A stretch of DNA of 64,000 bases from Collimonas sp. OK607 (GTDB taxonomy: Bacteria > Pseudomonadota > Gammaproteobacteria > Burkholderiales > Burkholderiaceae_D), in contig NZ_FOKF01000012.1 in assembly GCF_900111995.1 (NCBI RefSeq), positions 51,556-115,555 on the forward strand, read 5' to 3'. Positions 53,251 to 62,613 of this stretch are shown piece by piece (the first letter of the stretch is position 1; each line of letters starts with the position of its first letter). Below the pieces are notes generated by a model. The model searched no databases, was not told the DNA's origin, and saw only the letters and a list, made by a program, of their open reading frames with translations. The position numbers were made by a program, and so were the translations under genes.

Positions 53251-53845
53251 TATTATTATTTTCGATAAAATAATGAAGTCCGCCCTACAACGCGCTCTGC
53301 AAGCGGTTTAGATTCTCGAGTAAATTTGGCGAGGTTCATTTTCGTCAGTAAAAAAAGCCGGAACCAATAGTAATCTATAAATGCTTGGACTCGTTGCCAA
53401 GCCAAGTAGCCCATACCTTATTTACTGCCACATTGTCCCTTTCAGCGGTTCGGTAGCCAACCAACGTAATGTCCGTCAATGACCATCGCCTTCAACGCCT
53501 GAGCCATATTGCAGCGCTCGAGCTCGTTTATACACTTAACTGCCAATTATTCGGCTTTACGTAAAAGCCTTGCGGGCCCTGACGCCGCTGCGGACTACGG
53601 GTTACAAAATCGACTTATGCTCAAATCTGGCGGCATCTTATACATGCGTCACATCTCTTCCTACGTCTTCTCCAACACCGCCAGCACCTTAATAACATCG
53701 ATTAAACCTCTATCAGCCTTTGCCTGATATTAATAGTCGCAAAATAGTATTGGAGTTTGATTTCGTAGTATTAGAGGGTATCGAAAGCGACTGCTAATAT
53801 GATTTCAGCAGCACAAAAAAATTAAATTAAACGGAGACAATCAGT
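53251..53845. other. AT-rich intergenic region with a possible LysR-gene relic
   Basis: On the minus strand at 53442-53528 a short frame encodes ELERCNMAQALKAMVIDGHY followed by VGWLPNR and a stop. This resembles the ligand-domain end of LysR-family regulators. No helix-turn-helix part is found nearby, so any gene is badly decayed. The rest of the region shows only short frames. A promoter for the transporter operon should lie near its right end. Confidence 0.35.
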
Positions 53846-55153
53846 ATGAAACTCATCGCTAAAAGCGCGTTGTGCCTTGGCATATTCGCCGCAACTAATG
53901 CGTTAGCCGCCACCGACCTGGTAGTTGCCACCGTCAATAATGGCCATATGATCGAGATGGCGAAACTTGGCAAGTTCTTCGAAAAAGACAATCCCGATAT
54001 CAAGCTGAAATGGGTCACTTTGGAAGAGGCGGTCTTGCGTCAGCGCGTCACGACCGATATCGCAACCGGAAGCGGCCAGTTCGATGTGATGACGATCGGC
54101 ATGTATGAAGCACCGATCTGGGGCAAGAAAGACTGGCTGATTGCGCTGAAACCGGATGCCGCTTACGACGTTGACGACCTCCTGCCGTCTATCCGTGCCG
54201 GTTTATCCGTTGGCGATAAATTATATGCAGCGCCATTTTATGGCGAAAGCTCGATGATCATGTACCGTTCCGACTTGGTGAAGAAGGCCGGGATGACGAT
54301 TGAAGACCGTCCGACATGGGAGCATATCCGCGACGTCGCCGCGAAAATCCATGATCCGGCAAATGGCGTCTATGGCATTTGTTTGCGCGGCAAGCCAGGC
54401 TGGGGCGATAACATGGCTTTTATCACCACCATGGCCAATTCGTTCGGCGCGCAATGGTTTGATATGACATGGAAGCCGCAACTGACAAGTCAGCCCTGGA
54501 AGAATGCCGTCAATTTTTACGTCGATCTGTTGAAAAAATATGGACCTCCAGGCTCTTCTTCGAACAGCTTTAATGAAATCCTGGCGTTATTCAATCAGGG
54601 AAAATGCGGTATCTGGATCGACGCCACTATCGCTGCGTCGTTCATAACCGACCCGAAACAGAGCAAAGTCGCTGACAAAGTGGCTTTTGCACAATCGCCC
54701 ATTGCGACCACCGACCGTGGTGCCAACTGGCTATGGGCATGGTCTCTGGCAATCCCGAAAAGTTCGAAGAACGTAGACGCGGCACAAAAATTCATCCGCT
54801 GGGCAACCTCGAAGGAATATATCGCCCTGGTTGCAAAAGAATCCGGCTGGAATAACGTACCGACCGGCACCCGCAAATCCACCTATGCCAATCCGGAGTT
54901 CCAGAAGGTCGCTAAATTTGCGGCTGCCGAACAAAAGGCGATTTACTCTGCCGATCCGAATAACAGCACGCTGCCAAAGTCACCTTATGTCGGCATACAG
55001 TTTGCCGCGATTCCTGAATTCCAGTCGATCGGCGCAGCGACGGGGCAACAGCTGAGCGCGGCCTTGCTGGGTAAGCAAACAGTGGAAAAAGCGCTGGAAG
55101 TGTCGCAGCAGGCAGCCGATCGCGAAATGCGCAAGAGCGGTTACTACAAATAA
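53846..55153 (+). CDS. sugar/polyol ABC transporter substrate-binding protein
   Basis: A 435-residue extracellular solute-binding protein (family 1). The signal peptide ends at NALAATD (residue 22). A start motif VVATVNNGHMIEMAKLGKFF and the periplasmic pattern FDVMTIGMYEAPIWGKKDW fit the sorbitol/mannitol (SmoE-like) group. It delivers the polyol to the two permeases encoded downstream. Ribosome-binding site GGAG is present. It is first in an operon with permeases, ATPase, polyol dehydrogenase, SDR and AraC. Confidence 0.9.
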   Translation: MKLIAKSALCLGIFAATNALAATDLVVATVNNGHMIEMAKLGKFFEKDNPDIKLKWVTLEEAVLRQRVTTDIATGSGQFDVMTIGMYEAPIWGKKDWLIALKPDAAYDVDDLLPSIRAGLSVGDKLYAAPFYGESSMIMYRSDLVKKAGMTIEDRPTWEHIRDVAAKIHDPANGVYGICLRGKPGWGDNMAFITTMANSFGAQWFDMTWKPQLTSQPWKNAVNFYVDLLKKYGPPGSSSNSFNEILALFNQGKCGIWIDATIAASFITDPKQSKVADKVAFAQSPIATTDRGANWLWAWSLAIPKSSKNVDAAQKFIRWATSKEYIALVAKESGWNNVPTGTRKSTYANPEFQKVAKFAAAEQKAIYSADPNNSTLPKSPYVGIQFAAIPEFQSIGAATGQQLSAALLGKQTVEKALEVSQQAADREMRKSGYYK

Positions 55154-55238
55154 TCCCGACCAAAGGATTGTTCCGATTGACCGCAAGGAGCAGGCCATCT
55201 ATTCCTGACCTGCCTCCTGCTTACTTACGAGATACACC

Positions 55239-56099
55239 ATGAAACGACTCACATCACGGCTGCTGCTCACGCCTGCGGTGGCGACATTGTTCGTCTGGAT
55301 GATCGTCCCGCTCGTGATGACGATCTATTTTTCCCTGTTGCGTTATAACCTGCTGGAGCCGGGCGCGCATGCTTTTTCCGGGCTCGATAATTACCGTTAC
55401 TTCTTTACCGACGATGCCTTTGCCCCTGCGGTGAAAAATACGCTGGTGCTGCTATTTTCAGTGATGGGGATCACAGTTGTGGTTGGCATTGCTCTGGCTT
55501 TGCTGATTAACGAACCATTCCCCGGCCGCGCCTTCGTCCGCGTGTTACTGATTTCGCCATTCTTCGTGATGCCGGCTGTGAACGCGCTGATGTGGAAAAA
55601 CATGATGATGAACCCGATCTACGGGCTGCTAGCGCAACTCAGTCACTTCCTTGGTTTTGCACCGATTGACTGGTTGTCGGAATATCCGCTTTTCTCCATC
55701 ATTCTGATGATCGCCTGGCAGTGGCTGCCGTTTGCCTGCCTGATTTTCATGACGGCATTGCAATCTATGGACCGTGAACAATTGGAAGCGGCACGCATGG
55801 ATGGTGCGAATTACATGCAGCAACTGCGTTATTTGTATATCCCGCATCTCGGACGTTCGATTGCCGTTGTGATCATGATCGAGATGATTTTCCTGCTGTC
55901 GGTTTTCGCCGAAATATTCACGACGACCGGTGGTGGTCCAGGTTTCGAGACGACCAATGTCGCTTTCATGATCTTCAGGCAGGCATTGTCCAGTTTTGAT
56001 GTTGGTGTCGCTTCGGCTGGTGGTTTGTTTGCGGTATTGCTGGCGAATATCGCAGCCATTTTCTTCATTCGCCTAATCGGCAAGAACTTAGAGAAATAG
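55239..56099 (+). CDS. ABC transporter permease (SmoF-like)
   Basis: A 286-residue inner-membrane permease with six predicted helices. The EAA loop is EQLEAARMDGANYMQQLRYLYIP near residue 175, ending with the conserved helical IP. It pairs with the next permease and the ATPase for polyol uptake. It follows the binding-protein gene by 85 bp and precedes the second permease by 9 bp. Confidence 0.92.
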   Translation: MKRLTSRLLLTPAVATLFVWMIVPLVMTIYFSLLRYNLLEPGAHAFSGLDNYRYFFTDDAFAPAVKNTLVLLFSVMGITVVVGIALALLINEPFPGRAFVRVLLISPFFVMPAVNALMWKNMMMNPIYGLLAQLSHFLGFAPIDWLSEYPLFSIILMIAWQWLPFACLIFMTALQSMDREQLEAARMDGANYMQQLRYLYIPHLGRSIAVVIMIEMIFLLSVFAEIFTTTGGGPGFETTNVAFMIFRQALSSFDVGVASAGGLFAVLLANIAAIFFIRLIGKNLEK

Positions 56100-56108
56100 G
56101 AATCCAAC

Positions 56109-56984
56109 ATGCACGCAATGACGAATGCGGAAACGCTGCCTGCAGCGCCGACCATAATGCACACCAGAGCGTATAAGCTGGCCCTGCTGTGCCGCTCGGG
56201 ACTGGCATGGCTGTTGGCTCTACTGCTGTTTTTTCCGATCTTCTGGCTGGGGCTGACCGCGTTCAAGACCGAGCTGCAGGCAATCGCAGTACCGGCGCAA
56301 CTGTTCTTCACGCCGACGCTGGATAACTTTATCGAAGTCCAGGCGCGCAGCAATTACCTGCTGTATGCGATGAATTCGATCATCACCAGCGTCGCATCCA
56401 CTTTGATCGGCCTGCTGATCGCCGCACCTGCCGCGTATTCGATGGCGTTCTCCCCGACTAAGCGCTCCAAGGACATCCTGATGTGGATGTTGTCGACCAA
56501 GATGATGCCGGCGGTCGGTGCGCTGGTGCCGATTTACGTGCTGTACCAGCAATTCGGGCTGCTCGATACCAGATGGGGATTATCCGTGATTTTCACGCTG
56601 TCGAACCTGCCGATCATGGTCTGGATGCTGTACTCCTATTTCAAGGAAATCCCGCGCGAGATTCTTGAAGCGGCACGTATGGATGGCGCCGGCATCTTCA
56701 AGGAGTTCCGCTATGTCGTCTTGCCATTGGGTCTGGGCGGCATGGCATCGACCGCCTTGTTGTGCTTGGTGCTGTCCTGGAATGAGTCATTCTGGTCGCT
56801 CAATCTCGGCGCTGCGAACGCGGGCACACTGGCCTCGCTAATCGCCTCATATTCCAGTCCCGAAGGGCTGTTCTGGTCCAAGCTCTCCGCCGCTTCGCTG
56901 ATGGCGATTGCGCCGATCATCGTATTCGGCTGGTTCTGCCAGAAACAATTAGTACAAGGGCTGACTTTCGGCGCAGTCAAATAA
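56109..56984 (+). CDS. ABC transporter permease (SmoG-like)
   Basis: A 291-residue permease with six helices. The EAA motif is EILEAARMDGAGIFKEFRYVVLP near residue 180. It ends IIVFGWFCQKQLVQGLTFGAVK, the typical C-terminus of this group (QGLTFGAVK). It forms the heterodimeric channel with the preceding permease. A leader of charged and polar residues precedes the first helix. Confidence 0.92.
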   Translation: MHAMTNAETLPAAPTIMHTRAYKLALLCRSGLAWLLALLLFFPIFWLGLTAFKTELQAIAVPAQLFFTPTLDNFIEVQARSNYLLYAMNSIITSVASTLIGLLIAAPAAYSMAFSPTKRSKDILMWMLSTKMMPAVGALVPIYVLYQQFGLLDTRWGLSVIFTLSNLPIMVWMLYSYFKEIPREILEAARMDGAGIFKEFRYVVLPLGLGGMASTALLCLVLSWNESFWSLNLGAANAGTLASLIASYSSPEGLFWSKLSAASLMAIAPIIVFGWFCQKQLVQGLTFGAVK

Positions 56985-57020
56985 GCGGTTCTATTTAAAA
57001 AATTCAGAGGACACACGATC

Positions 57021-58058
57021 ATGGCTTTCCTGACATTAAACAAGATCGAGAAATATTTCGAAACGCACCGCGCCATCAAAGGCATCAACCTCGAGATAAA
57101 AAAGGGCGAATTCATCGTATTCGTCGGCCCTTCCGGCTGCGGCAAATCGACCTTGCTGCGCCTGATAGCCGGTCTCGAACCAGTGAATGGCGGCAGCCTC
57201 ACGCTGGACGGCAAAGACATCACCAATTTACCGTCCTCCAAACGCGACCTGGCGATGGTGTTTCAGTCATATGCCTTGTATCCGCACATGACAGTGTTCG
57301 AGAACATGTCGTTCGCCTTAAAACTGGCCGGGGTTGATAAAGGAGTGATTCGCGAGAAGGTCAACAAGGCCGCCGGCATCCTAAACCTGACCGAATACCT
57401 GGAGCGCACGCCGAAAGCCTTGTCTGGAGGCCAGCGGCAGCGGGTAGCGATCGGTCGCGCAATCGTGCGCGCGCCGAAAGTATTCTTGTTCGATGAACCC
57501 TTATCCAATCTTGATGCCGCCTTGCGCGGACAAACTCGCATCGAAATCGCCCGTCTGCACAGAGAATTGGGCGCCACCACGATTTATGTTACGCATGACC
57601 AGGTTGAGGCGATGACACTGGCTGATCGCGTCGTTGTCCTGCGCGACGGCAATATCGAGCAGGTAGGTTCGCCGCTAGAATTGTATGACCGGCCTGCCAA
57701 TCAATTCGTCGCGCAATTCATCGGCACGCCGAGCATGAATATATTGCCGCTCTCTGGCCTGCCGCGCTCGCCGCAAGCCGGCCTGACTTTGCCTGCTGGC
57801 GGTTTCATCGGTATCCGCCCCGAATACGTTGAACTGGGCAGTGCGTCCGCCGGCGGTTATACCGCCACAGTGGACGTGGTGGAAGCACTCGGTGCCGAAA
57901 CGCTGATCTATTCGACGATGGAAAACGGTTTGCAGGTCGTCGCACGGCGCAACGAACGCACTGTGCTACATCGGGGCGACCGCATTAGCCTGCTGCTAAA
58001 CCAGCAGCACATGCATATTTTCGACCAGGCGGGCAAAGTATATGCAGCCGCGCACTGA
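57021..58058 (+). CDS. ABC transporter ATP-binding protein (MalK/SmoK-like)
   Basis: A 345-residue ATPase. Walker A GPSGCGKST is near residue 37, signature LSGGQRQR near 134, Walker B VFLFDEPLSNLD near 155 and the switch His in VTHDQ. The C-terminal TOBE-type domain (IGIRPEYVELG) is present, as in MalK-like subunits. It powers polyol import. The next gene overlaps its end by 17 bp. Confidence 0.93.
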   Translation: MAFLTLNKIEKYFETHRAIKGINLEIKKGEFIVFVGPSGCGKSTLLRLIAGLEPVNGGSLTLDGKDITNLPSSKRDLAMVFQSYALYPHMTVFENMSFALKLAGVDKGVIREKVNKAAGILNLTEYLERTPKALSGGQRQRVAIGRAIVRAPKVFLFDEPLSNLDAALRGQTRIEIARLHRELGATTIYVTHDQVEAMTLADRVVVLRDGNIEQVGSPLELYDRPANQFVAQFIGTPSMNILPLSGLPRSPQAGLTLPAGGFIGIRPEYVELGSASAGGYTATVDVVEALGAETLIYSTMENGLQVVARRNERTVLHRGDRISLLLNQQHMHIFDQAGKVYAAAH

Positions 58059-59463
58059 ACTCAGCCTTATGTCACACACAAATCCGGTATCGACGAAGCT
58101 GATACTGCATCTCGGCGTTGGCGCATTCCATCGCGCGCATCAAGCGTGGTATCTGAATCGCCTGATCGACAGCGGTGAAACAAGATGGGCGCTTGCCGCG
58201 GGCAATATTCGGCCCGACATGACTCAGCTGTTGCACGATCTGGATACCCAGGGTGGGGAGTACACACTGGAGACCATCACGCCAGCGGGAGCCTTTACCT
58301 ATGAACGGATCCGTTCGATCACCGACATTCTGCCATGGTCATCCGACTTGCATGCGGTGGTTGCGCTGGGTCGGCGGCCAAATACCAGGATCATCTCCTT
58401 CACGGTGACGGAAGCGGGGTATTACCTCGATCAGCATCAACAGCTGGATTTGTCCTATGCAGATTTGCGTTCGGATCTGGAACAAGGTAGCAAACTGACG
58501 ATTTACGGCGCGATTTGCAGCATACTTCGCGGCCGCCGTGACGATGATGCGGGTCCGGTGACCTTGCTGTGCTGCGACAATATACGCAGCAACGGCGATC
58601 ATTTCAGAATTGGCCTGCGCGATTTTCTGACCCGTCGCGGCGAAATTGACTTGCTCGCCTGGGTACAGGCCAACACCACATATCCGAACGGGATGGTCGA
58701 TCGCATCACCCCAAGGCCGCCGGTCGAGGCGAAAGGCCGTGTACAAGCGGTCTTAGATATCACGGATGAATGTGTCGTGATGGCCGAGGATTTCAGCCAA
58801 TGGGTGATTGAAGATCATTTCTGCAATGGTCGGCCGCCATGGGAAAAGGTGAACGTGGAGATGGTGTCGTCAGTTTTTCCTTACGAAGAAGCAAAGATTC
58901 GTATCCTGAATGCTAGCCATAGTTGCATCGCTTGGGCTGGTGCGATACGCGGTTTCGATTATATTCACGAAGCATTGGCAGACCAGACAATCGGGCAGAT
59001 GGCAAGGGCATATGTCTCTCAGGATGTGATTCCCTGCCTGTCGCCAAGTCCGGTCGATTTGGCGCGCTATTGCGATACGGTTCTAGACCGTTTCAGTAAT
59101 CCGTACATCAAAGACACCATCGAACGCGTTGCCGCCGACGGCTTTACCAAAATACCGGGCTTTATTGCGCCGACAATTGCCGATCGGATCGCGAATCAGC
59201 AACCGTTTGCGTGCACCGCCATGCTGCCGGCACTGTTCCTGATTTTTCTGCAGTACCGCGCGGCGGGGATTATTCCGTTCACCTATAAGGATCAGGCCAT
59301 GGATGAAGCCGCTGTCAATGACATCCTCGGCGCATCCGATGTTGTACATGCTTTTTGCGGCAATCCCACTCTGTGGGGGCCGCTTGCAGGTAATCAGACG
59401 CTTGAGGCGGGTATCCGCCAAGCGTATCTTTCACTTCAACAATGGTTAAAAGGAAATTCATAA
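58042..59463 (+). CDS. dalD: D-arabinitol 4-dehydrogenase-like polyol dehydrogenase
   Basis: A 473-residue long-chain polyol dehydrogenase. The start motif LHLGVGAFHRAHQAWYLNRL is conserved and binds NAD. The catalytic region EEAKIRILNASHSCIAWAG includes the conserved Lys and His. Conserved NCDNIRxNG-like (CCDNIRSNGDHF) and VDRITPRPP segments match D-arabinitol 4-dehydrogenase better than mannitol 2-dehydrogenase, although both are possible. It would convert D-arabinitol to D-xylulose. A start at 58069 is possible. TAATG overlap joins it to the SDR gene. Confidence 0.82.
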   Translation: MQPRTELSLMSHTNPVSTKLILHLGVGAFHRAHQAWYLNRLIDSGETRWALAAGNIRPDMTQLLHDLDTQGGEYTLETITPAGAFTYERIRSITDILPWSSDLHAVVALGRRPNTRIISFTVTEAGYYLDQHQQLDLSYADLRSDLEQGSKLTIYGAICSILRGRRDDDAGPVTLLCCDNIRSNGDHFRIGLRDFLTRRGEIDLLAWVQANTTYPNGMVDRITPRPPVEAKGRVQAVLDITDECVVMAEDFSQWVIEDHFCNGRPPWEKVNVEMVSSVFPYEEAKIRILNASHSCIAWAGAIRGFDYIHEALADQTIGQMARAYVSQDVIPCLSPSPVDLARYCDTVLDRFSNPYIKDTIERVAADGFTKIPGFIAPTIADRIANQQPFACTAMLPALFLIFLQYRAAGIIPFTYKDQAMDEAAVNDILGASDVVHAFCGNPTLWGPLAGNQTLEAGIRQAYLSLQQWLKGNS

Positions 59464-60254
59464 TGGCAAGCGTTACTCGTCTTCAGGACAAACACGCAAT
59501 ATTGACAGGCGCAGGTGGTGGTATCGGATTGGCCGTTGCAGCGGCATATCTGAATGAAGGGGCGCGTTGTACGGTGGCAGATTTGTCTCCCGAACCGTCG
59601 GCAGAAATCAGGTTATTGATGTCTCGCTATCCAGCCACGTTGATTTATGTCGCTACGGATGTGACGCAATCAGCTTCTGTGGCGCAGATGGTCGAACGCG
59701 CCAGCCAGGCATTCGGACCAGTGGATGTATTGTTCAACAATGCCGCCGTGTTTGATATGGCACCGCTGCTGGAATCGGATGAGGCGATGTATCAGCGCCT
59801 GTTCGATGTGAATGTCAAAGGGATGTTCTTTACCATGCAAAAAGTTCTCGCGCAGATGGTCAGTCAAGGGACGCGCGGCACGGTGATAAACATGGCATCG
59901 CAGGCCGGACGTCGGGGTGAAGCACTGGTATCGCACTATTGCGCGACCAAGGCCGCCGTCATTAGCTATACCCAATCGGCGGCGCTTGCGATGGCGCCGT
60001 CCGGCATCCGTGTGAACGCGATTGCGCCCGGCGTGGTCGACACGCCGATGTGGGGCCATGTCGATGCCCTATTCGCACGCTACGAGGGGTTGAAGCCAGG
60101 GGAAAAGAAAGTGGCGGTAGGTCATGCGGTGCCGCTTGGCCGCATGGGACATCCTGACGAAATCGCCGGTGCGGCCATCTTCCTTGCAAGTACGGAGTCT
60201 GCCTACATCACGGCCCAGACGTTGAATGTGGATGGTGGTAATGTAATGAGTTGA
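59463..60254 (+). CDS. SDR-family polyol/sugar dehydrogenase
   Basis: A 263-residue short-chain dehydrogenase starting MASVTRLQDKHAIL. TGAGGGIG (about residues 15-22), NNAAV, and YCATKAAV with Tyr-Lys are present. It resembles sorbitol or ribitol 2-dehydrogenases (SmoS-like). As it is translationally coupled to the arabinitol dehydrogenase (TAATG at 59461), it probably oxidises a related polyol carried by the same transporter. The C-terminus TAQTLNVDGGNVMS is complete. Confidence 0.85.
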   Translation: MASVTRLQDKHAILTGAGGGIGLAVAAAYLNEGARCTVADLSPEPSAEIRLLMSRYPATLIYVATDVTQSASVAQMVERASQAFGPVDVLFNNAAVFDMAPLLESDEAMYQRLFDVNVKGMFFTMQKVLAQMVSQGTRGTVINMASQAGRRGEALVSHYCATKAAVISYTQSAALAMAPSGIRVNAIAPGVVDTPMWGHVDALFARYEGLKPGEKKVAVGHAVPLGRMGHPDEIAGAAIFLASTESAYITAQTLNVDGGNVMS

Positions 60255-60290
60255 ACCAGAGTAATCGCTTGATTCCAAAAGGAGTGAACA

Positions 60291-61175
60291 TTGGTTACGA
60301 AACTCCAATCCCGGCCCCCAGAGCTTGAATTCCTCGAATTCAGTGAATTTCTACGTTTTTTGGAGCATGGGGTGCCGGATCCGTTAATCCGCTGGCATTA
60401 CCACGATGCTTACGAATTGCATTTCATTATCAAAAGTAGTGGGAAGCTGTTTGTTGGCGACTATATAGGGGAGTTTTCACCAGGCAACCTGGTGTTGACG
60501 GGGCCACGTTTACCGCATAACTGGATTTCTACCGACGTTCCCAAGGAGGGTATTCCAACGCGCGACATGGCAATACAGTTTGGACATGCGCCGTTGGAGC
60601 TAATCGCTAAATATATTCCGGAATTACGTGAAATCATGCCGCTGCTGGAACGGGCAAAGTATGGAATTGAATTCTTCAACATGAGCGACCAGGTAGAGCA
60701 GTATTTTTATCAGATAAGGAATGCAAAAGACGTGAATCGATTTGCGGAATTCCTGAAGCTGCTTGGATTTTTGGCGAAAAGTCATACGTATCGTCTTTTG
60801 TCTAGCGCTCAAATGCAATCGTTTGATGATGATGCATCCATGGCAAAAATCAATACAGTGTTCAATTACATTACCGAAAACTACCGCACGCCGATCTCAG
60901 CTGAAATATTGGCGGCCCGATTGGGTATGTCGCAGACAAAATTCTCACGCTTTTTTCGCAAAGCAACCGGGAATAGCTTCACTGATTTCGTGAATCAACT
61001 CCGCATTAACAAAGCTTGTCAGTTGTTAATGAATACAGATCAGTATGTGACGAACATCTGCTATGAAGTCGGGTTCAATAATGTGGCGAATTTCAATCGC
61101 CGTTTTCTGGAAATGAAAGGGATCACACCGAAAAAATTCAGAGCGCAATCAGAGGGTAGATTCGGTAGTGACTGA
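60291..61175 (+). CDS. AraC-family transcriptional regulator
   Basis: A 294-residue regulator. An N-terminal cupin-like ligand domain (WHYHDAYELHFIIKSSGKLF) is followed by two helix-turn-helix motifs near residues 205-295: ISAEILAARLGMSQTKFSRF and VTNICYEVGFNNVANFNRRF. The start is a TTG at 60291 with AAAAGGAG 6 bp upstream; no ATG fits. It is last in the polyol operon and probably activates it in response to the polyol. TTG initiation may keep its level low. Confidence 0.88.
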   Translation: MVTKLQSRPPELEFLEFSEFLRFLEHGVPDPLIRWHYHDAYELHFIIKSSGKLFVGDYIGEFSPGNLVLTGPRLPHNWISTDVPKEGIPTRDMAIQFGHAPLELIAKYIPELREIMPLLERAKYGIEFFNMSDQVEQYFYQIRNAKDVNRFAEFLKLLGFLAKSHTYRLLSSAQMQSFDDDASMAKINTVFNYITENYRTPISAEILAARLGMSQTKFSRFFRKATGNSFTDFVNQLRINKACQLLMNTDQYVTNICYEVGFNNVANFNRRFLEMKGITPKKFRAQSEGRFGSD

Positions 61176-61845
61176 TAGGTAATCCTCGAACAAATTTTGA
61201 AGTCGAAACTCTATATCAAATCGACCCGATAGCACATGTGATTGCCGCGGAAAACGCACAAGCGTCTACGCAGATATCTGGAATGAACACGTCACGACGG
61301 GTGTTAACGGTTACGCAGTTGGCATAAGCCATACGTTTTAAATGGAATAGATATCAGCCAATGGTACGACGTCCTTCGCTCCTTCCTGAACAACGGGATG
61401 GAACATTGGTTAGGTTAGAACCTTAACTGGCCGGCGAAACAGTCTAAATTTTTAGATATAGCATACTGATCCAACTGCCACGTCATCGGCGGTGGATATT
61501 CCATTGGAAGCGGACAGCATGCTGATCTACCACGCTCATCTTGCCGGCACGGCATGGGCAAGTGAGGCGAATATGAAGTTCATCTCCCGTGTATTGATCA
61601 ACGTCATTTGAATGCAGACGAGCTGCAAAAAAAATTGCAGAGAGGGGAATTGAGTCAAGCGAGGTTCGCTTGACTCATCGTGGTGGTGCTAATTGCAGTT
61701 GCGCCAATTTCAGCGCCGCTAATGCAGCCAGCCGCACCGGCCGCTGTGCCAATGGCGCCGCATGTTCTTTTAGCGTAGTCGTGGGTGTTGAATAAGCACC
61801 TCGTCTGCACCGTCGTTGACAGTCTGTCCAAGGTGCGATTGAATT
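61176..61845. other. non-coding region with hairpins, before the IS66 remnant
   Basis: No gene is recognised here. Short open frames at 61280-61440 do not match a family. A strong hairpin is at 61652-61676 and a weaker one with arms CTGCAA/TTGCAG just before it (61623-61640). The stretch is probably a decayed region between the polyol operon and the mobile elements. Confidence 0.4.
61652..61676. terminator. 11-bp stem hairpin
   Basis: GAGTCAAGCGA (61652-61662) pairs perfectly with TCGCTTGACTC (61666-61676) over a 3-base loop, and outer bases extend it. The T run is absent. It may be a terminator or part of an element end. Confidence 0.5.
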
Positions 61846-62460
61846 TCAGCCGGCCGTTAGTTTAAGGCGGTCGGCGACGTTCCAAGGCAGGAGTTCATCG
61901 ACGCGATTGACTGGATGGTCAGCGATGTAGGCGAACACGTGGCGCAAATAAGCTTCGGGATCGATGCCGTTCATGCGTGCACTGCCGATGAGGCTGTACA
62001 TGGCTGCGGCAAGTTCTCCGCCACTGTCGGATCCCAGAAACAAGTAATTTCTGCGGCCCAGGCAGCGTCCGCGCAATGCATTCTCTGCGATGTTGTTGTC
62101 GATTTCGGCAGTGCCATCGTCGCAATAATAGATCAGTGCCTGCCACTGGTTGAGCAGATATTTGATGGCTTTGGTCGTGTCCGATTGAGTCGATAGCGTG
62201 AGCAATCGTTGACGCAACCAGATTTCCAGACTGTCGAGCAGCGGGCGTGATTGCGCTTGCCGTATTCGCTGACGTTGGTCTGGCGGCTGACCGCGGATCT
62301 GCGCTTCAATTGCATACAGTTCGCCGATCCGGCGCAGCGCCTCAGTCGTTGTCGGCGTCACCTTCTTGACATGCAAATCGTGTAGCTTGCGTCGGGCATG
62401 GGCCATGCAGGCGGCTTCACGAATCTGGCCATCGGCGAAGATTTTATCGTAGCCCGCATT
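61846..62460 (-). pseudogene. IS66-family transposase, C-terminal remnant
   Basis: The minus-strand frame reads NAGYDKIFADGQIREAACMAH, then ARRKLHDLHVKK, and later AEIDNNIAENALRGRCLGRR followed by NYLFLGSDSGGE. These are the end of the catalytic domain and the C-terminus of the IS66 TnpC. All of the N-terminal two thirds is missing. The break at about 62460 coincides with the left edge of a perfect palindrome. The longest ATG frame begins only at 62406. The fragment is inactive. Confidence 0.85.
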
Positions 62461-62478
62461 ATGTGTTGCAACACATAA
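62459..62478. repeat. perfect 20-bp palindrome at the IS66 break point
   Basis: TTATGTGTTGCAACACATAA equals its own reverse complement. Related motifs TTATGTTGTGCC and TTATGTTGCGCC follow within 40 bp. It sits exactly where the IS66 gene is cut and 136 bp before the recombinase-like ORF. It is probably the end or target of the element that carries that ORF. Confidence 0.7.
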
Positions 62479-62613
62479 CGCCGGTTATGTTGTGCCGGAA
62501 TTTATGTTGCGCCGCCAACCGGCCGCAGGGGAAATCGTTGGTATTCGCCAGCGATTGACATGACATAAATTTCGGCGCTTTCTGACCTCCCAACCATCGT
62601 TCGGAGGTCTGCC

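Noticed and set aside
61280..61335. Frame resembling the start of an exonuclease subunit (VLTVTQLA)
   Set aside because: Only about ten residues are alike and an in-frame stop follows at once.
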